Positions 35,717 to 43,810 of a DNA stretch of 64,000 bases are shown here, piece after piece. Made by a program: the position numbers and the translations under genes. The stretch's first letter is position 1. Every line of letters begins with the position of its first letter. Under the pieces are notes generated by a model. It made no database searches. It saw nothing but the letters and a program-made list of their open reading frames with translations, and was not told the origin of the DNA. The DNA is from Nocardioides agri (GTDB taxonomy: Bacteria; Actinomycetota; Actinomycetes; Propionibacteriales; Nocardioidaceae): contig NZ_JACEIC010000004.1 of the NCBI RefSeq assembly GCF_013778305.1, forward strand, positions 91,491 to 155,490, read 5' to 3'.

Positions 35717-36235
35717 GTGCGGTCGGGAGACCTCGACGCGTACGCCGAGCTCGTCAACAGTCACGCCCCGATGGCCGTGCGCACCGCCGCCCTGCTGGGT
35801 GCGGGCGCCGATGCCGAGGACGTCGTGCAGGAGGCATTCGTGAAGGCCTACCGGTCGCTGGGGCGCTACCGCGACGGCGCCGCCTTCCGCCCGTGGCTGC
35901 TGCGGATCGTGGCCAACGAGACGCGCAACCACCACCGCTCCGCCGTACGCCGTGGGGCGCGCGAGCGGGCCGACTTCCTGCCGCCCGCGCTCCTCGACCC
36001 GGCCGACGAGGTCGCCGACCGCGAGCGCAAGGAGCAGCTGCTCGCGGCCGTGGCCGGCCTCCCGGACCGGCTCCGCACCGTGGTGACCTGCCGCTACCTG
36101 CTCGAGCTCGACGAGGCCGAGACCGCGACGACGCTCGGCCTCCCGCGCGGGACGGTGAAGTCCCGCCTCAACCGTGGCCTGGCCCGGCTCCGGGCCGACC
36201 TCGTCACCCCAGGACGGGAGGCCGACCGTGTCTGA
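35717..36235 (+). CDS. ECF-type RNA polymerase sigma factor
   Basis: A sigma-70 family factor with region 2 (AYAELVNSHAPMAVRTAALL, DAEDVVQEAFVKAYRSL, FRPWLLRIVANETRNHHR) and region 4 (LPDRLRTVVTCRYLLELDEA, LGLPRGTVKSRLNRGLARLR). The first conventional start is the GTG at 35717, which has no ribosome-binding site. An in-frame ATC at 35687 has GGAG with 5-nt spacing and would add ITDDGSLVAR, which resembles family N-termini; that would give 182 residues. The gene overlaps the putative anti-sigma gene by 8 nt. It probably drives its own promoter at 35626. Confidence 0.88.
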   Translation: MRSGDLDAYAELVNSHAPMAVRTAALLGAGADAEDVVQEAFVKAYRSLGRYRDGAAFRPWLLRIVANETRNHHRSAVRRGARERADFLPPALLDPADEVADRERKEQLLAAVAGLPDRLRTVVTCRYLLELDEAETATTLGLPRGTVKSRLNRGLARLRADLVTPGREADRV

Positions 36236-36911
36236 CACCCTCGAGCAGGACCTGCGCGCCCTCGCCGGTGACCTCAGGGTCCCCGAGCCCGGGCCAGCGC
36301 TGGCCGGCGCGGTGCTGGCGCGGGTGGCGGTGCCGCCGCCCGCGCGCGGCCGGGTGCGCTGGGTCGTCGCCGTGGCGGTCGCCGTGCTGCTCGCCGGGCT
36401 CGCTGCCTCGCCGGTCGGCGCCCGGGTCGTCGAGTGGTTCGACTTCCACGGGGTGATGGTCCGCGAGGACGACACCGTCCCGGGCGGCACCCCCGCCGTG
36501 CCCTCGGAGCCGGGCGCCTCTCTCGAGGGGGCGGCGTTCGACCCGCTGGTGCCGGCCGAGCTCGGACCGCCGGACGGAGTCGGTGTGAGCGACGGCGGCG
36601 ACCTGGTGTCGATGAGCTGGACGACCGCGGACGGGACGGTCCGCATCGACGAGTTCGCCGCGGGCCTCGATCCGTACTTCTGGAAGTCCTCCCCGGTCGC
36701 GCAGCACGTCGACGTCGACGGCCGGGACGCGATCTGGTTCCCCGTCCCGCACGAGGTGGTCGTGGTGCCGGAGGGCGGCGCGCAGGAGACCCACGCGCCC
36801 CGGCTCGCCGGCCAGACGCTCGTGGTGCCCGTCGGCGCGGTGACCGTCCGCATCGAGGGCGAGGACCTGGACCTGGTGCGCGCGGTGGAGATCGCCGCGT
36901 CGCTGGAGTGA
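36228..36911 (+). CDS. Putative membrane anti-sigma factor
   Basis: A 227-residue protein. A cytoplasmic N-terminus of about 42 residues begins SDTLEQDLRALAGDL, one transmembrane helix spans about 43-62 (WVVAVAVAVLLAGLAASPV), and an extracytoplasmic domain of about 160 residues follows with no recognised motif. Position and topology (coupled to an ECF sigma by an 8-nt overlap) mark it as the likely sigma antagonist. It has no zinc-binding HxxxCxxC anti-sigma motif, so the mode of binding is uncertain. Confidence 0.72.
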   Translation: MSDTLEQDLRALAGDLRVPEPGPALAGAVLARVAVPPPARGRVRWVVAVAVAVLLAGLAASPVGARVVEWFDFHGVMVREDDTVPGGTPAVPSEPGASLEGAAFDPLVPAELGPPDGVGVSDGGDLVSMSWTTADGTVRIDEFAAGLDPYFWKSSPVAQHVDVDGRDAIWFPVPHEVVVVPEGGAQETHAPRLAGQTLVVPVGAVTVRIEGEDLDLVRAVEIAASLE

Positions 36912-36940
36912 CGGAACCCGCCGCGTCGCGGCGGTGTAGA
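36910..36940 (+). promoter_or_regulatory. ECF sigma promoter 2
   Basis: GACGGAACCC (36910-36919), 10 bp, GGCGGTGTAGA (36930-36940), matching the promoter before the sigma gene at all 21 conserved positions. The ATG of the secreted protein gene follows 6 nt later, so this transcript is probably leaderless. Confidence 0.72.
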
Positions 36941-36946
36941 CGGGGC

Positions 36947-37558
36947 ATGCGCAGACTCCTCGCCCTCGTCGTGCTCGTCGCGAGCACCACCCTCGCCCTC
37001 GCCTCGCCGGTCCGCGCGGGCGGCCCCACCAGCGTGCTGATCACCGATCCCGGGTCCGGGAGCGCGACCGCGCTCTACTCCTCCGAGCCCGCCTACGGGG
37101 CGCTCGACCGGATCGTCACCGGCGCGAAGCCGCTCGACCGCGCGCCGTCCGACCTCGGCTCCCGCAGCCTCAACCTGACCTGGATGGCCCACGACGTGTC
37201 GCCCTGGCGGACCCAGCAGCTCTACCCCGACGCCGCCGACGGGCCGGTCGTGGTCACCGACGGTGCGACGTGGAGCCGCGTCACCGAGGGGAACGCGCTC
37301 CTCGCCCTGGTCGACGAGCTGATGATCCCCCACAGCGCCGCCGCGGTCGCCGCCGTGACCGCACCCGACCCGCCCGCCGAGGCGCGGGTGGTGACCGAGA
37401 CGGCCCGGTGGTCGCTCGCCGGGTGGCGGTGGCTCGTGCTCGGCCTGCTCGTCGGCGCCGGCGCGGTGCTGCTCGTCGGCCGCGCCCGCGCCGGGGCCCG
37501 CGCGCCGCAGCCGGTGCTCGTCGACCGCGACCCGAACGCCGAGGTGCTGACCCGCTGA
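36947..37558 (+). CDS. Secreted, C-terminally membrane-anchored protein in the sigma regulon
   Basis: A 203-residue protein with a signal peptide (MRRLLALVVLVASTTLALAS, then PVRAGG), an extracytoplasmic region of about 125 residues with no recognised domain, a second hydrophobic helix (about 157-177) and a short basic cytoplasmic tail. It is preceded by a copy of the ECF sigma promoter, so it is likely part of the same envelope-stress response. It is followed by a strong hairpin. Confidence 0.75.
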   Translation: MRRLLALVVLVASTTLALASPVRAGGPTSVLITDPGSGSATALYSSEPAYGALDRIVTGAKPLDRAPSDLGSRSLNLTWMAHDVSPWRTQQLYPDAADGPVVVTDGATWSRVTEGNALLALVDELMIPHSAAAVAAVTAPDPPAEARVVTETARWSLAGWRWLVLGLLVGAGAVLLVGRARAGARAPQPVLVDRDPNAEVLTR

Positions 37559-37581
37559 GCCGCGGCCACGCTCTGGAGATG

Positions 37582-37615
37582 CGAGAAGGCCGGTCCGCGT
37601 GGACCGGCCTTCTCG
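37582..37615. terminator. Bidirectional terminator hairpin
   Basis: CGAGAAGGCCGGTCC (37582-37596) pairs perfectly with 37601-37615 across a 4-nt loop. It separates the secreted-protein gene from the convergent tRNA-Ala gene, whose 3' end is only 4 bp away. Confidence 0.8.
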
Positions 37616-37619
37616 TCGG

Positions 37620-37692
37620 TGGAGCTGAGGGGACTCGAACCCCTGACCCCCTGCATGCCATGCAGGTGCGCTACCAGCTGCGCCACAGCCCC
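37620..37692 (-). tRNA. tRNA-Ala (anticodon GGC)
   Basis: The minus strand folds as a full cloverleaf: acceptor GGGGCTG/CAGCTCC with discriminator A, D arm with AGCTGGTAGCGC, anticodon stem CCTGC/GCAGG around loop ATGGCAT giving anticodon GGC, and T arm with GGTTCGAGTCC. It is 73 nt. CCA is not encoded. It decodes GCC, the main alanine codon in this genome. Confidence 0.96.
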
Positions 37693-37746
37693 AATCGCTG
37701 TTCCCCGTGCGGGTGACAACTCGCGGAATACTAGCCAACCTCCTGG

Positions 37747-37855
37747 CCCGATGCGAAATCGGGGTCGGCCAGACCGGCCCGCCGGGATAGCCAGCGACGT
37801 ACTGGCTGCTCCGAGCCCGTCGGAACGACCACTACGTCTGTGGGTATCCCGGCGG
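37747..37855. other. Structured intergenic region with a long imperfect hairpin
   Basis: Bases 37779-37793 pair with 37841-37855 (15 bp, one mismatch), enclosing GACGTA (37796-37801)/TACGTC (37833-37838) and an inner TCCGA/TCGGA stem. A second hairpin CCCGAT/ATCGGG spans 37747-37763. The block lies between tRNA-Ala and the phosphatase stop. It could be a terminator for the phosphatase operon or a structured RNA; there is no T tract. Confidence 0.5.
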
Positions 37856-37864
37856 AGCGGGCGG

Positions 37865-38488
37865 TCAGAGCGGTGCGACGCGGTTGTAGGCCCGCAGCCG
37901 GAGCGGGGCGCCGGGGGCGGGCTGCTCCAGCTCGACCCACCCGCAGTTGTCGAGCGAGTGCAGCGCGGCCCGCTCGGCGACCGGCCAGCCGAGCAGTGTC
38001 GGGATCACGTCGCGGATCGCGGCGCCGTGGGAGACCGCGACGCCGAGCTCGCCCGGTGCGAGCGCATCGAGCAGCTCGCCGAGCACGGCGACCATCCGCG
38101 CCGCGACGTCGACGGCGTTCTCGCCACCGGGTACGACGTCGAAGTCACCGGTGCGGAACCGGGCGAACAGCTCCGGCTCCCGCTCGACGAGCTCGGCGTG
38201 GCCGAGGCCCTGCCAGTCGGCGAGGTAGTACTCCCGCAGCCGGGCGTCGTACGCCGGCTCGAGGCCGCTCTCCTTGGCGAGGTACGCCGCGGTCTGGCGC
38301 GCGCGGGCGCTGTCGGAGGACCACAGCAGGGCCGGTCCGAGCGCGGTCAGCAGCGGCGCCACGGCCGCTGCCTGCGCGTGCCCGGTGTCGTCGAGCTCCG
38401 GGTCGAGCTGCCCCTGGATCCGGCGCTCGGCGTTCCAGGCGGTGCGGCCGTGCCGGAGCAGGACGAGGCGGCGCGCGTCAGCGCTCAT
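37865..38488 (-). CDS. Histidine phosphatase (phosphoglycerate-mutase-like) family protein
   Basis: A 207-residue phosphatase with the RHG motif LLRHGRTAWN near residues 10-19, conserved Arg in SSDSARARQTA, acid residue region REYYLADWQGL and second catalytic His in AVSHGAAI. It is a cytosolic phosphomonoesterase of unknown substrate. Homologues often follow rsfS in actinobacteria. The ATG at 38488 overlaps the rsfS stop region by 11 nt, so it is the last gene of nadD-rsfS-phosphatase. Confidence 0.92.
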   Translation of the reverse strand: MSADARRLVLLRHGRTAWNAERRIQGQLDPELDDTGHAQAAAVAPLLTALGPALLWSSDSARARQTAAYLAKESGLEPAYDARLREYYLADWQGLGHAELVEREPELFARFRTGDFDVVPGGENAVDVAARMVAVLGELLDALAPGELGVAVSHGAAIRDVIPTLLGWPVAERAALHSLDNCGWVELEQPAPGAPLRLRAYNRVAPL

Positions 38489-38855
38489 GCGAGACGACGT
38501 CGGCGGGCAACGCGATCGTCGGGCAGTCGCGCCAGAGCCGCTCGAGGGCGTAGAACTGACGCTCCTCCTCGTGCTGGACGTGCACGACGACGTCGCCGTA
38601 GTCGATGAGCACCCAGCGGCCGTCGCGCTCCCCCTCCCGCCGCAGCGGCTTGGCGCCGATCTCGCGCAGCTTGTCCTCGATCTCGTCGACGATCGCCTTG
38701 ACCTGGCGGTCGTTGGTGGCCGAGGCGAGGACGAAGGCGTCGGTGATCGCGAGCTGCTCGCTCACGTCGAAGGCGACGATCTGCTGGGCGAGCTTGTCGG
38801 ACGCCGCGCGGGCGGCGGCCTCGACGAGCGCGAGGGCGTGCTCAGTGGCGGTCAT
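38478..38855 (-). CDS. rsfS: Ribosomal silencing factor RsfS
   Basis: A 125-residue RsfS/DUF143 protein. It binds L14 on the 50S subunit and blocks subunit joining during starvation. The family stretches ITDAFVLASATNDRQVKAI, RWVLIDYGDVVVHVQ and REFY-like RQFYALERLWRDCP are clear. The ATG at 38855 overlaps the nadD stop (ATGA), which sets the start; the longer open frame runs through nadD and is a shadow. Confidence 0.95.
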   Translation of the reverse strand: MTATEHALALVEAAARAASDKLAQQIVAFDVSEQLAITDAFVLASATNDRQVKAIVDEIEDKLREIGAKPLRREGERDGRWVLIDYGDVVVHVQHEEERQFYALERLWRDCPTIALPADVVSHER

Positions 38856-39478
38856 GCACAGTCCTTCTTGGGTGGGTAGAGCTGGTGCTTGGCGATGTAC
38901 TGCACGACGCCGTCCGGCACGAGGTACCAGACCGGCTCGCCGCGCTCGGTGCGCGCCCGGCAGTCGGTCGAGGAGATCGCCAGCGCGGGGATCTCGATCA
39001 ACGTGACCCGCTCGCCGGGGATCTTGCCGAGCGCGTCGTTGTCGAGGGTGTAGCCGGGCCGCGTGACCCCGACGAACCGGGCGAGCGTGAAGAGCTCCTC
39101 CGCGTCGCGCCAGGTGAAGATGTCGGCCAGCGCGTCGGCACCGGTGATGAAGTAGAGCTCGGTGTCGGGCAGCTGCGCCTTCAGGTCGCGCAGCGTGTCG
39201 ATCGTGTACGTCGGGCCGCCGCGGTCGATGTCGACCCGGGAGACCCGGAAGCGCGGGTTGGAGGCGGTGGCGATCACCGTCATCAGGTAGCGGTGCTCGG
39301 CGGCGCTGACCTCCCGGTCCGACTTCTGCCACGGGTCGCCGGTCGGCACGAAGACGACCTCGTCGAGGTCGAACCACGCCTGCACCTCGGACGCGGCGAC
39401 GAGGTGGCCGTGGTGGATCGGGTCGAAGGTGCCGCCCATGACACCGACCCGGCGCACCCGCGACCCCTGCTCGGTCAC
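38852..39478 (-). CDS. nadD: Nicotinate-nucleotide adenylyltransferase
   Basis: A 208-residue enzyme joining nicotinate mononucleotide and ATP in NAD synthesis. The nucleotidyltransferase motif GGTFDPIHHGHL is at about residues 15-26, and the ISSTxxR motif appears as ISSTDCRAR near 168-176. Length matches the family. It is coupled by a 4-nt overlap to rsfS. A 48-codon membrane-protein gene lies just upstream. Confidence 0.95.
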   Translation of the reverse strand: MTEQGSRVRRVGVMGGTFDPIHHGHLVAASEVQAWFDLDEVVFVPTGDPWQKSDREVSAAEHRYLMTVIATASNPRFRVSRVDIDRGGPTYTIDTLRDLKAQLPDTELYFITGADALADIFTWRDAEELFTLARFVGVTRPGYTLDNDALGKIPGERVTLIEIPALAISSTDCRARTERGEPVWYLVPDGVVQYIAKHQLYPPKKDCA

Positions 39479-39494
39479 CGTCGCGGCCGCGGGA

Positions 39495-39641
39495 TCAGCT
39501 GTGCTCGCGGCCCGCGCCGAACATGAGGAGGGCGACCAGGAGGGCGAGGAGGATCGTCAGCACGATGCCACCGACGACCCACGGGTTGGCGCCCGACCAG
39601 ATGTGGGGCTCCTCGACGGCTGCGGCGTACAGGTTCTGCAT
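39495..39641 (-). CDS. 48-residue single-pass membrane protein between proA and nadD
   Basis: A small open frame starting at the ATG 39641: MQNLYAAAVEEPHIWSGANP, one transmembrane helix (about 21-42, rich in Leu/Val/Ile) and a charged end GAGREHS. It fills the gap between proA and nadD on the same strand, 16-18 bp from each, and its codons fit the genome's G/C third-position bias. I believe similar microproteins occur at this locus in related genomes, but that is from memory. Function unknown. Confidence 0.7.
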   Translation of the reverse strand: MQNLYAAAVEEPHIWSGANPWVVGGIVLTILLALLVALLMFGAGREHS

Positions 39642-39659
39642 GGGCCCACCCTACCCAAC

Positions 39660-40910
39660 TCACCGGACGTGGCCGTCGCCGGTGACGACGTACTTGGTCG
39701 ACGTCATCTCCGGCAGCCCCATCGGCCCGCGCGCGTGCAGCTTCTGGGTGCTGATCCCGATCTCCGCGCCGAACCCGAACTCGCCGCCGTCGGTGAAGCG
39801 CGTGGACGCGTTGACGAGCACGGCGGCCGAGTCGACGGCGGCGGTGAAGCGGCGCGCGGCGGCGACGTCCTCGGTGACGATCGCCTCGGTGTGCTGGCTG
39901 GAGAAGCGCCGGATGTGGGCGATCGCCGCCTCGAGGTCGGGTACGACGGCCGCGGAGATGTCGAGGGAGAGGTACTCGGTCGCGTGGTCGTCGTCGGTGG
40001 CCGCCACGACGCCGTCGTGGGCCTGGAACGCCGCGTCGCCGTGGATCGTGACCCCGGCGTCCTGCAGCGCGGCGACGACCCGCGGCACGAAGGCGTCGGC
40101 GACCTCGGCGTGCACGAGCAGCGACTCGGCGGCGTTGCAGACGCTGGTGCGCTGGGTCTTGGCGTTGAGCACGATCGCGAGCGCCTTGTCGAGGTCGGCG
40201 GCGCGGTCGACGTAGACGTGGCAGTTGCCGACCCCGGTCTCGATCACCGGCACCGTCGACTCGTCCACGACCGACTGGATCAGGCCTGCTCCCCCGCGAG
40301 GGATCAGCACGTCGACGTGGCCGCGGGCCCGCATCAGCGCCTTGACGCTGTCGTGGGTGTCGCCCGGCACCAGCTGCACGACGTCGGGCTCCAGCCCGGC
40401 CTCGGCGACCGCGGCGCGGAGTGCGGCCACGATCGCGGCGTTGCTCGAGCGGGCGCTGGAGCTGCCGCGCAGCAGCACGGCGTTGCCGGACTTCAGGCAG
40501 ATGCCGGCGGCGTCCGCGGTGACGTTGGGCCGGGCCTCGTAGATCATCCCGACCACGCCGAAGGGCACCCGCACCTGACGCAGCTCGAGCCCGTTGGCCA
40601 GGGTGCTGCCGCGCACGACCTCGCCGACCGGGTCGGGCAGGCCCGCCACGTCACGCAGGCCGTCGGCCATGGCGGCCAGCCGGTCGGGGGTCAGCCGGAG
40701 CCGGTCGACGACGTTGGCGGGCGTCCCGCTCGCCTCGGCCCGCTCGACGTCCTCGGCGTTCGCGGCGAGGATCTTCCCCTCGTGCGCGAGCAGCGCGTCG
40801 GCCATCGTGTGCAGGGCCGCGTCCTTCTGCGCGCGGGTGGCGACCGCGAGGCCGTGGCTGGCGGCGCGGGCCCGCTCGGCGACGGCGAGCACGTCCTGCT
40901 GGGAGGTCAT
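39660..40910 (-). CDS. proA: Glutamate-5-semialdehyde dehydrogenase (gamma-glutamyl phosphate reductase)
   Basis: A 416-residue aldehyde-dehydrogenase-fold enzyme of proline synthesis. The catalytic Cys is in TQRTSVCNAAESLLVH. The segments MIYEARPNVTADAAGICLKS and NASTRFTDGGEFGFGAEIG-like are diagnostic. The ATG at 40910 was chosen because a TACTCT box lies 7 nt before it (leaderless); an upstream TTG would lie inside the promoter. proB is not in the window. Confidence 0.96.
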   Translation of the reverse strand: MTSQQDVLAVAERARAASHGLAVATRAQKDAALHTMADALLAHEGKILAANAEDVERAEASGTPANVVDRLRLTPDRLAAMADGLRDVAGLPDPVGEVVRGSTLANGLELRQVRVPFGVVGMIYEARPNVTADAAGICLKSGNAVLLRGSSSARSSNAAIVAALRAAVAEAGLEPDVVQLVPGDTHDSVKALMRARGHVDVLIPRGGAGLIQSVVDESTVPVIETGVGNCHVYVDRAADLDKALAIVLNAKTQRTSVCNAAESLLVHAEVADAFVPRVVAALQDAGVTIHGDAAFQAHDGVVAATDDDHATEYLSLDISAAVVPDLEAAIAHIRRFSSQHTEAIVTEDVAAARRFTAAVDSAAVLVNASTRFTDGGEFGFGAEIGISTQKLHARGPMGLPEMTSTKYVVTGDGHVR

Positions 40911-41039
40911 AGCGCCGAGAGTAGTTCGCGCGACGTCCAGCAACGTGCGCCGTCTTGCTGCGCGGCAACCTCTGCCCGGGTTGCGCGCGTCCTACGGTCG
41001 AAGAGGCCCGTCGGGCCCGTCCAGGAAGGGACCTCCGCC

Positions 41040-42494
41040 ATGTCCGGTCGGCGCTCGCTCGTGCTCCTCTCGCTGCTCGCCCTGGCGGCGCCCGCGCTCG
41101 CCGCGCTGCCCGCCGATGCCGGCGCGCCGGACACCGCGCACCGGGCCGCCACGGCCGCACCGTTCCGGCTGTGGGCGCCCAGGGCGGTCGAGACCTACGG
41201 CTACCGCGGCCGGGTCTGGACCGACCTCGGCCTGCGGGTGGTCGCCACGGGCGCCCCACTCGAGCTCTGGTCGCAGCGCACGTCGTACGCCGAGCCGATC
41301 CGGACCGTCTGGCGCAGCCCGGCAGGCGACGTGGCGCTGCCGGCCGGCGCGATGCGGAACTTCTCCGGCCTGCAGGACTTCGTGCGGCTGACGATCACGC
41401 CGGCCCGCGGCGAGCCCGTGACCCTGCACCGGAAGGCCTGCCTCAGCGGATGGTCCGAGCGGGTCGACCCCGCGGCGGCGGCGACCTCGCCGTATCCCTC
41501 CGGCTGCTGGAGCAACCCCTTCAGCCTCGGCTCGGTGCAGGGGGTCCAGGCCGGCTGGGCGACGCTCGTCCTGGGCTCCGAGCGTCCGCTGCGCCTTGCG
41601 CCGGGGCGCTACCGGGTCCGGGCCGAGGTCGCGCCGCGCTACGCGACGCTCTTCGGGCTCAGCGCAGCGCAGGCGACCCGGACCGTCCGCCTGGTCGTCA
41701 AGGCGGAGCCGGTCGAGGAGGAGCCGCCGTCGGAGGACACGTCGCCGGACGCCGAGCGGTCCGCCGCGCACGCCCCGTCCGGGCCAGCAGGCCGCGTCGA
41801 CGGCCCGGTGCCCGACCTGCGCCCGCTGCCGGCGTGGGGCATCTCGCTGTCGCGGAACGGCACGCACCTGCGCTTCTCCGCGACCGTGTGGAACGCCGGG
41901 ACCAGCCCGCTGGTCGTCGACGGGTTCCGCGAGCGGGGCAGGGACGAGATGGCGGCGTACCAGTACTTCTTCGACGCCGTCGGCACCCAGACGGGCTACC
42001 AGCAGGTCGGCCACCTGCACTGGGACGCGAAGCCCTCGCACCTGCACTGGCACTTCGAGGACTTCGCGCGCTACACGCTGCTGCGGCGAAACAGGACCGA
42101 GGCCGCGGTGTCGAGGAAGGAGGCCTTCTGCCTCGCCAACACCGACGCGGTCGACCTCACGATCCCCGACGCGGCCTGGAAGCCCGACAACACCGACCTC
42201 GCGACCTCGTGCGGCGACCTGACCTCGTTGAGCATCCGCGAGGTCCTGGCGGCCGGCTGGGGCGACACCTACACCCAGTTCCGCGCCGGGCAGTCCTTCC
42301 GTGTCGACGGACTGCCCAACGGCGTCTACTACATCGCGGTCCGCGCCAACCCGGACGGGAACCTCGTCGAGTCGAGCGTGAGCAACAACCTGGCCCTGCG
42401 GCGGATCGAGCTCGGCGGCACGCCCGCCCACCGCACCGTCACCGTCCCGGCCGTCGGGGTCGTCAGCGACGAGGGGTACGGCGGGACGGGCTAG
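41040..42494 (+). CDS. Secreted lysyl-oxidase-like copper protein
   Basis: A 484-residue protein with a signal peptide (about 1-27), an N-terminal beta-rich domain of about 200 residues, a linker rich in Glu/Pro/Ser (about 225-265), and a C-terminal lysyl-oxidase-type domain. The His cluster QVGHLHWDAKPSHLHWHFED supplies the likely copper ligands. A CARDB-like segment ends the protein. Bacterial members are copper amine oxidase-like; activity is unproven. AGGAAGG lies upstream of the ATG at 41040. It is convergent with, and overlaps by 4 nt, the ClC gene. Confidence 0.8.
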   Translation: MSGRRSLVLLSLLALAAPALAALPADAGAPDTAHRAATAAPFRLWAPRAVETYGYRGRVWTDLGLRVVATGAPLELWSQRTSYAEPIRTVWRSPAGDVALPAGAMRNFSGLQDFVRLTITPARGEPVTLHRKACLSGWSERVDPAAAATSPYPSGCWSNPFSLGSVQGVQAGWATLVLGSERPLRLAPGRYRVRAEVAPRYATLFGLSAAQATRTVRLVVKAEPVEEEPPSEDTSPDAERSAAHAPSGPAGRVDGPVPDLRPLPAWGISLSRNGTHLRFSATVWNAGTSPLVVDGFRERGRDEMAAYQYFFDAVGTQTGYQQVGHLHWDAKPSHLHWHFEDFARYTLLRRNRTEAAVSRKEAFCLANTDAVDLTIPDAAWKPDNTDLATSCGDLTSLSIREVLAAGWGDTYTQFRAGQSFRVDGLPNGVYYIAVRANPDGNLVESSVSNNLALRRIELGGTPAHRTVTVPAVGVVSDEGYGGTG

Positions 42495-43744
42495 TGCTGC
42501 CCGCCGATGCCCTCGGGCTCCGGAAGCCGGTCGCCGAGCAGGCTGACGACGAGGGCGGCGACGGCCGCGCCGACGGCCAGCGGCAGCACCGCGCCGAACG
42601 GGAAGAAGAAGAGCAGGATCAGCACGACGGCGAGCGGGCGGCGGAGCACGGCGGTCGCCGCCGCGGCGCCGCCGGCGGCCACGGCGGCGCCCAGCGGGAC
42701 CGCCGACCACGCCTCGGTCAGGACCATCGCGGCGGCCATGCCGACGAAGACGGTCGGGAAGATCTGGCCGCCGAACCACCCGGTGCCCAGGCAGGCGAGC
42801 GTCGCGACGAGCTTGACCACCGCGAGGAGCAGGAACGCCGTCGGCGCCTGGTCGCCCGCGGAGTCGATCAGTTCCTGACCCTGGTGCTCGCCGGAGAAGA
42901 GGCTCAGCGGGTCGACCACGCCGCACAGCCCGAGCACCGCGCCCCCGGCGACCGCCCGCGGCAGGGTCGAGGGGGCCAGGCGGGTCGCCAGCCGGCGTAC
43001 CGGCTCGGTGGCGATCAGCAGCGCCAGGCCGGCGACCACGGCGGGCAGCGCGCCGAGCGCGGCCCACCCGATCGAGCCGACCAGCTCGCGGGCGCTGTCG
43101 GTCTCGAGGTCGGGCAGGTCGTAGCGGAGGCCGTGGCTGGCCGGGACGACCAGCAGCATCGTGACGAGGCCGGCGACGCCGGCGACCAGGGAGGCGCCGA
43201 TCAGGCGCACCTTCTGCGCGCTGGCCCGGCCGCGCTCGAGCGGCAGCGCGATCGCCGCGAGCGGTCCGCCGAAGAGTCCGGACAGCGCTCCCGAGGCCGA
43301 GATCAGCGCTGCCTCGCTGCGGCTGGTGCGCAGGATCCGGGCGACCCTGTCGCCGAGCCCGGTGGCCAGCACGACGAGCGGCGCCTCCGGGCCGAGCGAC
43401 GCGCCGAAGGCCAGCGACACCACGCCCAGCACGACGGCGCGGGCGAGGTAGGAGACCTTGATCGGGGGCTTCCGCTCCTCGTCGACGACGGCGTCGAGGC
43501 CCGCCAGGGCGTCCTCGAGGTCGTGGGGGGTGTCCCGGTCGTGGCGGAGCCGGATCGCGCCGACGGCCACGCCCCCGGCGGCGCAGAGCACCACGACCTG
43601 CCAGGCCCCGTCGCCGGGGAGGAGACGCGGGTCGGTGCCGTCCCAGAGCAGCTTCTGGGTCAGGCGGACCGCCTCGAGGTAGACGCCGGCGATGGCGCCG
43701 ACCGCCGCGCCGAGCACCAGCGCCAGCCACAGGGTCCGCCTCAC
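42491..43744 (-). CDS. ClC-family chloride channel/transporter
   Basis: A 417-residue, roughly ten-helix protein. The segment SLGPEAPL (about 116-123) aligns with the GREGPxV motif of ClC exchangers; Leu117 stands where the gating glutamate is expected. The next landmark GALSGLFGGPLAAIALPLE matches the helix containing the proton glutamate. Loss of the gating Glu would favour channel-like conduction. I chose the GTG at 43744 because a TAGGCT box lies 7 nt upstream; a longer frame runs into the etfA terminator. Confidence 0.85.
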   Translation of the reverse strand: MRRTLWLALVLGAAVGAIAGVYLEAVRLTQKLLWDGTDPRLLPGDGAWQVVVLCAAGGVAVGAIRLRHDRDTPHDLEDALAGLDAVVDEERKPPIKVSYLARAVVLGVVSLAFGASLGPEAPLVVLATGLGDRVARILRTSRSEAALISASGALSGLFGGPLAAIALPLERGRASAQKVRLIGASLVAGVAGLVTMLLVVPASHGLRYDLPDLETDSARELVGSIGWAALGALPAVVAGLALLIATEPVRRLATRLAPSTLPRAVAGGAVLGLCGVVDPLSLFSGEHQGQELIDSAGDQAPTAFLLLAVVKLVATLACLGTGWFGGQIFPTVFVGMAAAMVLTEAWSAVPLGAAVAAGGAAAATAVLRRPLAVVLILLFFFPFGAVLPLAVGAAVAALVVSLLGDRLPEPEGIGGQH

Positions 43745-43810
43745 CCCCGGCAGCCTAGGGGGATGACGAGCCGGGCGGGTCCAGGGACACGGCCAACCGT
43801 CGAGAGACGC

